Positions 47,000-57,902 of a stretch of DNA of 64,000 bases are shown here, one piece after another. The stretch is from the NCBI GenBank assembly GCA_033675265.1, contig JAUJYZ010000290.1, forward strand, positions 124,001 to 188,000, read 5' to 3'. Within the stretch, counting starts at the first letter, position 1. Each line of letters starts with the position of its first letter. The position numbers and the translations under genes are program-made. The notes under the pieces are model-generated. The model was not told the origin of the DNA, ran no database searches, and worked only from the letters and a program-made list of their open reading frames with translations. The DNA is from Actinostola sp. cb2023 (Eukaryota; Cnidaria; Anthozoa; Actiniaria; Actinostolidae).

Positions 47000-47569
47000 T
47001 TAATCGCTCGAACTGGAACTATCGTCATATTTGTCCAGAAGCTTGTTGACCTTATCCAATGTGCTCATTGCCTTCTTACACATTGCCACATGTGCATCTT
47101 CCGCCTTGCCTTTTTTCTTTCCTTTTCCTTTTCCTTTAGATCGTTTTTGTTTGTTTCTTGGCTTTTTACTCTTAGCTTGGTTTTCGTGTTCGTCGCTTTG
47201 CTCTTCAAGGCTTGGTTCACTAGAATCATCAGACAAATGACTCAATTTTGCTTCCCAACGTTCTTCAGGCATCATTTTCTTCGCATATCTCATCTTTGAT
47301 GATATTATCTCTGACATAGGCCCTGCTACCGGCGGAGTCAGTGGCGGCTTTCAGTTGGCTACTTACAATACGGCGAATTCGATTGATTGCTGTCTGGCTT
47401 TCTTGTTCGAAATAGAACTCAACAACAGGAGATGACAAAGAAAGGCAATCAAGATTCGCTTGGACATGTTGAAGAACGTTTGACCAACTTTCCCCACTTT
47501 TTTCCTCATAACATCGTAGCACTAGTTCTTTTTCTGGTACAGTTATGCGTATACGTTTTCTTGATGGAC
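47000..47569 (-). pseudogene. Harbinger Myb/SANT-like DNA-binding partner, apparent frameshift
   Basis: After an acceptor GCTGCAG (ending 47570) the minus strand reads PSRKRIRITVPEKELVLRCY, then SGESWSNVLQHVQANLDCL and an acidic/helical stretch. A one-base change of frame in 47330-47300 leads to SSKMRYAKKMMPEERWEAKL and a Lys-rich tail (QKRSKGKGKGKKKGK) ending DDSSSSSD and a stop at 47000. Harbinger elements need such a second protein, which carries the transposase to the nucleus and binds the ends. An upstream exon must exist but was not located. The shift may be a mutation, an unrecognised tiny intron or a sequence error. Confidence 0.6.
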
Positions 47570-48057
47570 CTGCAGCATTAGATAAATTAAAACTTCAGAT
47601 TCATATTCAACAACATTGCACGTGTAAGCAGCTCACACTGACAGAGCAAAGAAAGTCAGCCAACGCCATTAGCTAAGGCACTAGTTCAGAAACCACGTTG
47701 TTGTTTTAATACCTTGCTCATTCTTTTCCATCATTCACTGCTCTTTACTTTCTGTCAGCTTTATTGGCTTTAGTGTAGAGTCGAGCACTGTTAACGCAGA
47801 AGTGCAGATTTTCACAGCGAATAATTAAAACCACAAACTAACAACACCACTCCAGTGCTCGTTCTATTGTTTAGGTTTTCTCACGAGCTCATGAAACTAT
47901 TCACCATGATTTTCAACATGCATATGATTAATCATTGCAACGTAGGAAATGTCGTGGGCAATTCAAACTACAAACCCGAAAAGAAGAAAAAAGAGAAAGA
48001 AGAAGAAGGAGGAGGATATTTCGTATTTCTCTTCTGCTGACCAATCTATTACCGCTC

Positions 48058-49116
48058 ATGAATTTATATCAACCTTCGTCAGTGCCTTTTGAAAACTGCC
48101 TGCAACGTTTGGTCCCTTTGCTACTTGTACTTATTTCCTTAGGTTGTCCATTGACATATTCGGCAACTCCTTTGTTTGACCGTCTTCCATTTGGACCACA
48201 CTTTCCCTTTAATGGTCGTGACGTGTTCACCATGTACCATCATCACAGATATTTGTTTTGGCTCAATACTGGTGAATTACCAGAAACACTTGAGCAGTTA
48301 GTTCACGATGTTACGCCTGAATTACGTCGTCATAACAGAGATGGGAATCTTCGACAGAGGCAGAGAAGAGGAAAATTAAATTTGAAAAATCAAGTATTAT
48401 TGGTTATGATCTGGCTAAGGAAGTATCCCTGCCTTGATAGCCTTGCGTTGCTATTTGACGTAAGCAGACAGACTGTATCAACAATCATATATCATGTTGT
48501 TCCAGTTCTTTGGATATATTTTCAAAGTCAAGTTTCCTGGCCATCCTTAGCTGAATGGAATGCAATGCGAGGCTCTTGGCCATCGTTCCCAAACGCTGTA
48601 GGGTGTATTGATGGAACTCCCCATAGGATATATAGGCCACAGGTAGAGCCACAGCGTGAGTTCTATAGCGGACATCGCCATTTCCATCTCATGAGTACTC
48701 AAATAATCACAGACAACGACAATAACATAAGGTTTTTACATACTGGATTTATTGGAAGTATGGTTGACTCCATGACGTACAGGCTAATGACCCCCGTTGG
48801 TCCTGGAAAAACACTAGATTTACCTCGTGGGGCTGTTCTTTTAGCAGACCAAGGCTACCCTGATAGAGAACCACTTCTAACACCTTTTAGACAACAACAA
48901 ATCAGACGTATGGGAGCATTAACGAAACTTCGTGCCCAGAAATTCAACGGACGATTAACTCACTACCGTGTTTCTGTTGAACATGCAATCAAACATGTAA
49001 AAACATATAACGCCGTAGGATCTCTTTGGCGCCATCCTCGCTGGTTCCAACCTGTTGTTGTCGAGCTCTGTACTTTCCTTGCACAGCGACACATAGAGCT
49101 ATTCAAGACAGTTTGA
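48058..49116 (+). CDS. PIF/Harbinger transposase (HARBI1-like, DDE_Tnp_4)
   Basis: 352 residues from ATG 48058, an uninterrupted frame of the usual length for the family. The N-terminal half has the VFTMYHHHRYLFWL start and an LNLKNQVLLVMIWLRKYPCL helix-turn-helix region, with FDVSRQTVS as likely recognition helix (133-141). The catalytic set is Asp185 (GCIDGTPHRI), Asp264 (LLADQGYPD) and Glu308 (VSVEHAIKHVK), with the accessory VDSMTYR at 236-242. The enzyme cuts at 3-bp targets and reinserts the element. The frame is open upstream to 47935, but no ATG precedes 48058 there. Intact frame plus intact ends suggest a recently active copy, provided the partner gene is functional in some copy. Confidence 0.88.
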   Translation: MNLYQPSSVPFENCLQRLVPLLLVLISLGCPLTYSATPLFDRLPFGPHFPFNGRDVFTMYHHHRYLFWLNTGELPETLEQLVHDVTPELRRHNRDGNLRQRQRRGKLNLKNQVLLVMIWLRKYPCLDSLALLFDVSRQTVSTIIYHVVPVLWIYFQSQVSWPSLAEWNAMRGSWPSFPNAVGCIDGTPHRIYRPQVEPQREFYSGHRHFHLMSTQIITDNDNNIRFLHTGFIGSMVDSMTYRLMTPVGPGKTLDLPRGAVLLADQGYPDREPLLTPFRQQQIRRMGALTKLRAQKFNGRLTHYRVSVEHAIKHVKTYNAVGSLWRHPRWFQPVVVELCTFLAQRHIELFKTV

Positions 49117-49383
49117 GACAAAAACTACATGCTCAATGCCCGTTCATTAGTATAGTGTATGCTATATACCATATAAGAGAGTTTATAGAAACGGTTTAGA
49201 AAAACTGCACAAACAACAATTGGCACACATTTCGTAATAGCAATTCATAAAATTTATTTAAGATATAATTATACCTTAGAGGTTCAATGTTTTGTTAGAA
49301 TTAAAAAGAATTCCAGTCATATTAGTCATTTGCATATTTTGTGACTAATTAAAATAAATAGTGCTCTTACACGGAACATCTCT

Positions 49384-50135
49384 ATTAAACGCACTAAATA
49401 TTGATCTCAGTGCGTTTTACAACTGAGGGAAAGTAAAATAAATAAAAATATAACTAAAATATAAAATAATAAAAATGGAAGAAAAAGGAAGAAATGAGAG
49501 AAGAAAAATAATACATTTGAATAGATACGACCTTAATTAATTTATACATTGTAGATACATTTGGGGATGAGGAAGGGTTTTCTTTGAGTTACGCACTTTG
49601 AGTTATGCGTTTTTCGAGTTAAGCAGTCGGACACACCCATATTTCTTAAGCCAACGCCCACTTTAAAATTATGCGTCTAACTCGATAACAAACATTGGTG
49701 AAATCAACACTGAGTTACGTAACTCGAAGTCAACGAAGCGAGTTACGCGCGTTTCAAATCACTCCCACCCACTCTCTCTTCAACCAGCGCGTAACTCGAA
49801 GTGATTAAGATAGTTTATTGAGCACTAAAACATTTTGGGAGTTCGAATTACGCACGTTTTATTAAGCAAGGGGTTGTATATTCCTCGCAATCAGAATCTC
49901 CCAGTTGCACACAATTTTTTTATATTTCCGTGTAAATTTAGGCTGTTTGAAGAAGCAGCCTTGGGCAGGAAGTTGGATTGCCAACCCTCGTCAGTGTGGA
50001 AGCAACCTGAACGTTGAGGATTGCGCACTTCTTCGTTCAAGGGCAATACTCCCTTTCTTATTTAGTACAGGAGTACCGGCCGCTTCAGCAGATCAAATGG
50101 AAATATAAGTTTCTATTCTCATTTTTCTTTTTAAA
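49384..50135. repeat. irregular array of GAGTTACGC words
   Basis: Between 49580 and 49865 the word GAGTTACGC or its complement and one-base variants occur about ten times (for example 49588, 49738, 49788). Two more occurrences lie at about 56205-56240 on the other side of the BEL/Pao element. No gene seen. Confidence 0.5.
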
Positions 50136-50140
50136 AACAT

Positions 50141-50401
50141 TGTTGAGAACACTACGAGCGTTGCCCAACACAATATTGTTTTATTCACTCACAAGTTCAC
50201 TAATGGCTCCCTTACAATTTACTCACAGTATTTTACCTCTTCTCTCGTCAATAGTTCGACACACACTAACCTTTCACAGTGTTACTTGTACATAGGGTGT
50301 TTCTTACATATTTCCATAGCGTGAGTATCTGCTAGCTCCTTAATACTGTCAATCATGTGCTAATCTAATTTGAAGGTCACGATACTATATTTATCTCCGA
50401 A
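50141..50401 (-). repeat. 3' LTR of the BEL/Pao element
   Basis: Plus-strand ends TGTTGAGAAC and TTATCTCCGAA. It differs from the 5' LTR at two positions (T/C in GCGTTGCCC and in CACAAGTTCAC). Confidence 0.95.
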
Positions 50402-50417
50402 ACCCTCCCCCCATTTG
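50402..50417 (-). other. polypurine tract
   Basis: In sense orientation GGGGGGAGGG directly precedes the 3' LTR. Confidence 0.75.
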
Positions 50418-50576
50418 CTTTGGAGAAGCAAATGTTCTAAATCAGTGTTCTTCGTCAATTATTGTTCAATGTCCTGACTTCTTATTATTCAATGTTAAAC
50501 TAGAACAATCGATTATAATGTATCATACATGATAATGTGTCCCGTAAATACTAAATGTCGTGTACTAAGTGTCTGA

Positions 50577-53500
50577 TTAGTCTTCATCTCCAACGATGTC
50601 TTGCACACGCATTCTTGCTGCTGCTGCTGCATCGCGTCTTGGACGGAAAGTTTCAGCCTGTGGATTAAGCTGTTCCGTTTGCAGTGGTGCTGTCCTGTCG
50701 CATGATAGTTCCATAGGGTAGAGATGTTGTATTGGTCGTTCCATAAAGGACTTTCCAGCTCTGAGTCTTGCCCCACGCACTACCCCGTCCTTCCCCACAA
50801 TTAACTTGTCCACTATTCCAAGCTTCCACTTTACCCGATTCTTCTCGTCTGACTTGATAATGACAACCTCACCTTCGTTTGGATGGTTGTGTTTTAGACG
50901 ATGCTGCTCCCTTAGGCTTCGTAAGTACTCTGTAGTCCAGCGTGACCACAGGGCGTTCTTGCACTTCAGTAAGTGCTTAGCGCGGTTCCGCAGGTCATAG
51001 TCTTGCACATGGTGGGTCTGGAGGTCAGGAAGCATGTTGTGTTGTATGTAAAGTAATGAATTTGGGGTCAGTATCGGTAGCTGAATATCGTCTTCCACAT
51101 AGCTCAAGGGTCGGTTATTGAGTGTAACCTCCACGTCCAGTATGACTTCTTGCAACTCCTTCCATGACAGCATGCCGTTTCCAATGGTCTTGTAGAGAGC
51201 TGCTTTGACTAACCCCACCATCCTCTCAAACTGTCCACCCCACCAGGGTGCACGGCTCAGGTTGAATTGCCAGTGGATTTGCTGCTGAGCCAAGAAGTAT
51301 TGGACTCTCTCGTGACGCATAACTTGCTTGATCCACTTCGCTGCTCCGATGAATGTTCGCCCATTGTCAGAGTAGATCTTCTTTGGTCTTCCACGGCGCG
51401 CGATGAGGCGTTTTAGACTTCCAAGGAACTCAGTGGTTTCCATGTTGGGTAGCAATTCTAGAAATAGCCCCCTAGAGAGGCTACAAGCATACAGCACTAC
51501 ATATGCCTTTCCCTCTGTTTTTCCTCTGCCGCGGTACTTGATAGGTCCTGCGTAGTCTACTCCTATCACTTGAAATGGCGTTTCACCCTCCGTACGATCT
51601 GTTGGAAGGTTTCCTGGAGGTGGAGTGGCGTAAGCTTGAGCTTGAAAGCGTTGGCAACCGTGACAAGACTTGACTATCCTCTTAGTTAGACATCGTAGGC
51701 GTGGTACCCAATGTTGCTGGCGCACCTTCGCCATCGTAAGACCCATTCCTCCGTGTAGAGTAGTCAGATGTGCGTCCATGACAACCTTCTGAGTGTAGAG
51801 CTGGTTGTCGGGCAGGAAAACCGGATATTCGCCCTGAATCCTCCCTCGACACTCAAGCACTCCTTCGCTGTTTGGCTGTAGATTCAGTTGCAGCTTGTCC
51901 TCTTCAAACTGGTCACTTTCCGATGCACTAGCTTGAGCCCGCTTCACCCAAACCAACCTGGCTGTTTCAATCTCTCTGGTCGTTAAAGGACCCCTCACTC
52001 GGTGAGCTTTTGTAGCGCGGGCGTTCTGTATGAACCGCATAACCCAGCCACACACTCTCATTGCCCTCCAGTAATCACTTCTCTGTAGCAGGGCGTCTAG
52101 CGCATCTGGCTCTGCCACCGCTACGGCGAAAACTTCACGCAGCGCTTTTGCTTCGGTTTGCGACTCTGCAGTTGCGGTTGTTGTAATGTCCGGTGGCCAC
52201 AGTTTCTTGTCAGTGAGCCATGGTGGTCTCTTCCACCACAGCGTGTGCTCACTGACCTTTCCACTGCGACTACCTACATCTGCTGGATTGTCTTTCGTAC
52301 TTACATGGTGCCATGTTATCTCCGGGTGGTCCTGAATCTTCTGAACGCGGTTGCTAACGAACTGCTTGTATTGACCTTGTCCCCGAATCCAGTGTGGCGC
52401 AACGCTGCTGTCAAGCCAACCGTGGCGTGACGAAATTGAGAAGCCATCCAATGCAGCACTGACATTAGTGAGAAGATTGACAGCCATATGCCCGGAGACT
52501 AACTCAAGACGAGGTATAGTTAGCCCCCTCTTCGCTAACCTGGCCTTTGCTGCCACCAGTCCCTGGTTTACTCCCGTTGGTTGCTTGATGACCGCATAAA
52601 CTGCTGCACATACACCTTTGCCGCTTGCGTCCCCAAACGCGTGTAATTCAACTTCCTCAATCTCCTGTTGATGAGTTGCGATGGATCTCGGTACTGTTAT
52701 CTTGTCTGGAAGACTCTCTTCCCACTTCGACCACTTGCTACTCACCTAGGTCGGCAGCTCAGCATCCCAAGCTAGTTTGACGTCACAGGCGTCACGTCAC
52801 GGTAGAGAAGTTTCCCCCCAAGTGTAACTGGGGATGTCAGTCCCAGGGGGTCGTAGATTCTTGCAACTTTACCAATAATTCCTCTCTTTGTTTGATTGGC
52901 AGGTTCTGCAGGAAATTTGACGCAGATAGTGTCAGTTCCTTTGTCCCAGGTGAGACCGAGAAGAGTTGATTCTCCCCCTTTCGGGACACCCAGTTGTTCC
53001 TTTGCAAAGGTCTCGATGTCTCCGTTAGACGGCAGCTCTGTAGTCTCTAGCTCACGCGCACTAGAGTGCCACTTGTGAAGCTCGAAACCCCCCTTGGCGA
53101 AGATTTCCGTAGCTGTAGATTTAACCTGTAGCGCATGCTCGACGGTAGGTCCCCCAGATATGAGGTCGTCCACGTACAAGCTTCTCTCGATTTCCCCGAC
53201 AATCTCTGGATATAATGATTTGCACATTTCTAGGTGATGCTTGAGCACACCCCCAAGAGGAATGGTCAGGGGGCAAGCCCGAACAACGCCCTAGTAAAGC
53301 GCAATGTCTCTACTGTTTTGGTGTCTAAGTCTTTCAGCCAGTGAAATCGCAGTGCGTCACGATCCTCCTCACGTATGCGAACTTGTAGGAACGCTTGCTT
53401 GATATCTCCTGTGATAGCCACTGGATGGAACCGAGCACGGACTAGCACATTCCAGAGCTGATTCTGGAGTGGTGGTCCTGGATTGAGACACTCGTTGAGT

Positions 53501-54001
53501 GACGCCGCGTTGTCATACGCCCGTGCTGACGCATCGTACACCACACGGAGTTTTGTGCTCTCCGCAGCTTCACGAACAACCGCCTTGTGAGGTATGTAGA
53601 ATTCTCGGCCGTTTGGTGGATCTGTGACACGTTCCACGATCCCTGCTTCAAGCTGTTCCTGAATGATGTTGTGGTATTTCTCTGTTAATCCCTGCTTTTC
53701 AAGTTTGCGCTCCAAACTATGGAGTCTGCGCAAACTCCCTGCTTCGTTGTTATGTAATATCGGGTGGTTTCCCTTCCAGGGAAGACCTGTCTCGTACCAT
53801 CCCTCTGGGCTGCGCACCAGTTGCTCCTTGAACTCTGTGTACACTTGGTTCTGATCTCCCTCCGGAAAATCCTGTAGTCCCAGGACGTCCAGTCTACACA
53901 GGTTTCATAGTCGGTCGTTGATGTCTGCGCGACAAACATGGGCGACAAATCTACTTCTTTACCTGGGGACATCATTGTCCAACCAAATTTTGTCTGTTCC
54001 G
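50577..54001 (-). pseudogene. BEL/Pao polymerase (RT, RNase H, integrase), frameshifted
   Basis: The sense strand runs downward. The reverse transcriptase begins GWTMMSPGKEVDLSP (53980), with EAGIVERVTDPPNGREFYIP, LRVVYDASA, TGDIKQAFLQVRI and the catalytic SLYVDDLISGG (53180). RNase H follows (VELHAFGDASGKGVCAAVYA). The integrase has an H-H-C-C finger (HLTTLHGGMG ... CHGCQRF) and a D-D-E core (VIGVDYAGP, YSDNGRTFIGA, WWGGQFERM). A DUF5641 tail ends at 50577. The last 722 codons (52745-50577) are intact, but upstream the frame changes near 54025, 53907, 53258 and 52765. Stops also stand where sense codons are expected at 53266 and 52743. A copy this young would need several recent lesions, so sequence error should be considered. 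Confidence 0.9.
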
Positions 54002-55798
54002 CTATTGGCTCTCCCGGTGCGCCGATCTTAGGTACGGTTTTGTTTTGATTTTCGCGTAATCGCTCGCACCTAGTATCAAGTGCACCGGAAGTCTCTCTTT
54101 AGTGTCAGTGTCTTGCATTTCAACTCCCACGAGATGAGCGTGATTTGAAATGCAATCCTGATAGCGTGGATTGTCAAAATCTAATAATCTTTGTTTGTTT
54201 ACCCTGGTCACGGATACGTTGAGATGAAAATCTCCACTTATCGATTGAACTTTGACCTTGGGTATCTCAACTGCTTTCGTCACTGATCCTAGGATCATTT
54301 CGATCTGACGCACTTCGCGCTGATGAGGACGCACTCCTATTCTGTCGAGTAATGCCGCTGATGCATAAGAACTTCCGGCGCCGGTATCAAGGAGAGCGCG
54401 ACACATAACGCCTTCAACTTTTACAACTACTACTGGATAGATAACTGGGCTGCTATCAGGGGTTGTTGTAGTCATCATTTTCTCGTTTTTACCCGCCTTT
54501 GTTTCAGTACTGGCCTCTTGTTTATCACAAATAGACGTATGATGGGATTGTTGGCAATTTTGACATGACCTGCTTTTACAATCAGCAGCAACGTGCTTTT
54601 CCCCGGTACAGTTGAAACAAAGGCGTTTCGTGCTCAGGATTTTTTTTCTGTCACAAACAGTGATGACCTTTACACAATCAACAGCCTTGTGCGGCCCGTC
54701 ACAATACACGCAACCCCGTTTCCTCCCAAATTGCTGGGTTTGATAGGCTGGGAGGCGATTGCGTGCGGGTTTTTCTTGTCGTTGCGGTTCACTGAAATCT
54801 CTGACAGGGATGGGATTTCTCGTTGTCCATCTTTGTAATGCGTCAACGAGCTTTGGGAAATCCCATTCTTGCCAATCGTCATCTGTTCGCACGAGGTCAC
54901 CCCTTATCCCTTCAAGTTTATCTAGTGTCATTCTGACATATCCATTTACGGTGCTCAATTTCCCCATTGTTTGTAGGGCTTGCACTTGAGTGAGCAAACA
55001 TTGATAGAATTCATGAATCTTGGGCGTGTGTGACCCATTGATTTTTGGCAGTGACATAATATTTTTAATATAAGCGTTAACTATTTCGCTAGTTTTGCCA
55101 TACCTGTCTTTCAAGATGTTTTTGGCGCGCTCATACCCTTCAGTTGAAAAGGGAAGACCATCGATTGTCGCTCTCACGCTCGGCTCGACCAATTCTTTTA
55201 AATAGCTGAACTTCGTGACACCCGCTACACTTGCTCGGTCGATTACCGCTTCGAATTGACTCCAAAACCTTTGCCAGTCGGTGTAGTCTCCATTAAACTT
55301 TGTAATCACCAGCTTAGGCAATTTCGCATTTGTGTAGCCACTCACATTTTTGTTAGACACACCGCCTACCTCTCCCGTTGCTTCGTCGTTAGGTTTTTTC
55401 TCGTATCCTATCTTCAGCTATAGTTGTGCCTTTTCAAATTCCAGCTGAGCTTGACGTGACTTTGCTAACAACTTTTCCTCGTTTTCCTTCATGATTCCCA
55501 CTGCCTCTTGTCTTGCGTCGGTCAAACAATTTTCTAAACGCACTATATCGTCATCTGCCGCTGCTTGTTGTTCCTCCACATTATGACTCCATGTTGCAAT
55601 ATCTGCTACTTGCTCTCCAGCCGCGAATTTTCCTTGCTCTATGCTCACTTTAAAATTCTCCACTTCTTTCGTGATTATTCGATTATTTTGACGTTCTATA
55701 CCCTCCGTGTTGCGTTTACCAATTACTGTGTCGGTTTTCGTTCTTGTAAATTCCAGTCGTTTGAGTTGAACTTCCAGATCCTGAAGTTGCTTTTCCAT
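54002..55798 (-). CDS. BEL/Pao Gag-protease with one in-frame amber codon
   Basis: From ATG 55798 (MEKQLQDLEVQLKRLEF) a coiled-coil Gag segment runs to a TAG at 55420-55418. The same frame then continues without further stop to 54002. The second part has the DUF1759 Gag region (LVITKFNGDYTDWQRFWSQF), zinc knuckles CFNCTGEKHVAADC plus C-x2-C variants on either side, and an aspartic protease (ALLDTGAGSSYASAAL). CAA CTA TAG CTG surrounds the amber; whether it is a mutation or a read-through site cannot be told from one copy. Gag assembles the particle and the protease cuts the polyprotein. The frame must shift by one base near 54025 to enter pol. Confidence 0.88.
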
Positions 55799-55818
55799 TG
55801 TTCCGTTTAGAGATGTGT

Positions 55819-55836
55819 GTCCCTTCGTGGTCGCCA
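55819..55836 (-). other. primer binding site, tRNA-Arg
   Basis: Sense TGGCGACCACGAAGGGAC, five bases inside the 5' LTR, is complementary to the 3' end of animal tRNA-Arg(TCG) including CCA (from my knowledge of that tRNA, not a search). Confidence 0.75.
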
Positions 55837-55841
55837 CCTTA

Positions 55842-56102
55842 TGTTGAGAACACTACGAGCGTCGCCCAACACAATATTGTTTTATTCACTCACAAGCTCA
55901 CTAATGGCTCCCTTACAATTTACTCACAGTATTTTACCTCTTCTCTCGTCAATAGTTCGACACACACTAACCTTTCACAGTGTTACTTGTACATAGGGTG
56001 TTTCTTACATATTTCCATAGCGTGAGTATCTGCTAGCTCCTTAATACTGTCAATCATGTGCTAATCTAATTTGAAGGTCACGATACTATATTTATCTCCG
56101 AA
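55842..56102 (-). repeat. 5' LTR of the BEL/Pao element
   Basis: Same length and ends as the copy at 50141, with two substitutions. It should carry the promoter; no TATA box is obvious apart from AT-rich ATAAATATAGTATCG at its start. Confidence 0.95.
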
Positions 56103-56281
56103 AACATATTTGTTTTATTTGTGTGTGTGTGAGTGATTTTTTAAATGCTTTAGTTGCTTGGACACCAAATCAACAATAAAAGAAATAAAGAAATTTGGGC
56201 GAAGCGTAACTCGAACTCACTAAAGTATCTTAGTGACTTCGCGTTACATGCTTGGTGTGACAAATACAGATTTGGGTGTGG

Positions 56282-56730
56282 TCAATTTGATACCCCTCAA
56301 ATTAGCATTTTCACCCACTTGGACTGTTAACGTTATATCTCGAAAACGAAATATTTTGACAAATAAAGTATATCATGGTTAATGTTACATAATGGGGTAC
56401 CTAACCTGAGACTATGAGCGAAATCGATTTTTTTAGACTTGCCAACATTTTCCGAAATTGTCCGATTCTTAGAGACATTCGCTCTTAAATAAGAAACTAG
56501 CAAAAATGTTTGGTGAAATTCGGCTTAAAATTGACGATGCTAGAGGGCACCAAATATGTCTATTTTCCCATACAAACTCTGTAAAATTTTGACGCTATCC
56601 ATCCGAACCATACATTCACTGTAACATTTTGGATGGACAACGCAATTCCAAAAAGCTTATAATTCCGACAGAATTCGCTCAAATTCTAATAAACTCGTTC
56701 CCAGTCCCCTGCTCGTTTTGTTAATGGCTA
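56282..56730. repeat. dispersed repeat copy B (right, inverted to 45425-45674)
   Basis: Full-length partner of copy A, ending ...GTTTTGTTAATGGCTA. A third end fragment lies at 19172-19220. No reading frame of note. Confidence 0.85.
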
Positions 56731-56737
56731 ATTGAAT

Positions 56738-56769
56738 CAGTACTGTTTCAACAACGTGAAACAGTACTG
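56738..56769. repeat. perfect 13-bp hairpin CAGTACTGTTTCA
   Basis: The arms CAGTACTGTTTCA and TGAAACAGTACTG enclose ACAACG. It is followed (minus strand, 56817-56790) by CTGAAGATGGACACATTGTCC and GAAGG, another degenerate hammerhead-like order as often seen at retroelement ends. Confidence 0.8.
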
Positions 56770-57088
56770 AATTTATTTAAAATAGCGAGCCTTCGGACAA
56801 TGTGTCCATCTTCAGGGCTGGTGAAAATGATTACATCATGCGGGAGCTATTTTTATTTAATATAATTTTACTTGATGGGTAGTGCTGAGGGGAGTGTTTT
56901 AATCAAGTTTGTTTGTACTTTGTTGAGTTTATCCAATTGTCATTTCACGTTGTTCCAGATCACTTGGCACAGCAGCAGCTGCACTTGACATGGTGTTAGG
57001 AATTTCTTGGAAAAACTGGATATCAACTGATGTTGATGGATGTTCATCATAGTCAGCAAATGCATGCCATAGACAGAAGTCGATGCAA

Positions 57089-57090
57089 GG

Positions 57091-57122
<32 letters not shown>

Positions 57123-57210
57123 TAGTAATAATAATAATACTAATAATAATAGTAAGAATTTTAATAATAGTAATAATAATAATAATAAGAAGAAGAAGAA
57201 GAAGAAGAAG
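57089..57210. repeat. (AAT)n/(AAG)n simple repeats
   Basis: AAT-type microsatellite with an A run, then an AAG run at 57186-57212, followed by ACACTTTATTTAAAGAGGGT, a repeat tail also seen near 12870. The 108-codon minus-strand frame across it is low-complexity. Confidence 0.9.
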
Positions 57211-57315
57211 AATAACAACACTTTATTTAAAGAGGGTGTTGGCATACCAATATTTGAATGTGGCAATAGAAGAACTACTAACTAGGCTAACCATAGGTCA
57301 ACAATTGAAAACCAA

Positions 57316-57420
57316 GACAAATACTATTTAGCAGCACAGGTCGCCCGATATTTCAAACATGTGCATTTGTCAGTATGAGTGTTATCAACCAAAGGGCCAG
57401 CTTTATCACCACGCTTAATA
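57316..57420. repeat. 105-bp perfect direct repeat, copy 1
   Basis: Identical to 57545-57649. It contains (minus strand) CTGACAAATGCACATGTTTG and AAATATCGGGCGACC, a sequence style found at ends of Penelope-like elements. Confidence 0.95.
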
Positions 57421-57544
57421 ACCAGTCACGCTCTAATTCCATTGTTTTATGTCGGTTTTGAAATCAAGGATAAGCCCTACATTCTAAAAGCCGGGAGTGG
57501 ATATGATAAGCTAAGGGGAGAGCGGGGCTGAATTCAAAACCCGG

Positions 57545-57649
57545 GACAAATACTATTTAGCAGCACAGGTCGCCCGATATTTCAAACATGTGCATTTGTC
57601 AGTATGAGTGTTATCAACCAAAGGGCCAGCTTTATCACCACGCTTAATA
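57545..57649. repeat. 105-bp perfect direct repeat, copy 2
   Basis: Identical to 57316-57420. The 124-bp spacer begins with ACCAGTCACGCTCTAATTCC, which recurs inverted at 58748-58784. Confidence 0.95.
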
Positions 57650-57902
57650 GACCTTGTCCAGGTCTTGAATTTAGCTGAAACTCAAGAAGAACATACATGT
57701 ACGTTATAGAAATTATTTAATCAGTCCACTGGAAACAACAAAAATAATGCAAAGATCAACTGGTCAACCGCAATAAGTTAACTGGACAACGTTAACAATT
57801 TTTGACAATTTTTAAGATCAAAAATAATGCAAGGTTAATTAGGCTAGTCAACCTCAATAAGTTAGTCACAACATATAAACAATTATTTTAAATTTTGAAA
57901 AT

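Larger units (their letters stand above)
46562..49383. mobile_element. complete PIF/Harbinger DNA transposon, 2.8 kb
   Basis: The ends AGAGATGTTCCGTGTAAGA and its complement (49365-49383) are inverted repeats. Pairing continues with TGTTAATCAGTCACAAAATA and its variant at the right. ATT flanks both sides (46559-46561, 49384-49386), a 3-bp duplication. Inside are the two proteins expected: a minus-strand Myb-like protein and a plus-strand DDE transposase. Confidence 0.88.
50141..56102 (-). mobile_element. complete BEL/Pao LTR retrotransposon
   Basis: 261-bp LTRs at 50141-50401 and 55842-56102 flank a minus-strand gag-protease-polymerase region. AACAT is duplicated at 50136-50140 and 56103-56107 (5 bp, the BEL/Pao norm). 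Primer site and polypurine tract are present. Domain order protease, reverse transcriptase, RNase H, integrase, DUF5641 is that of BEL/Pao. Coding is disrupted in pol. Confidence 0.95.
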
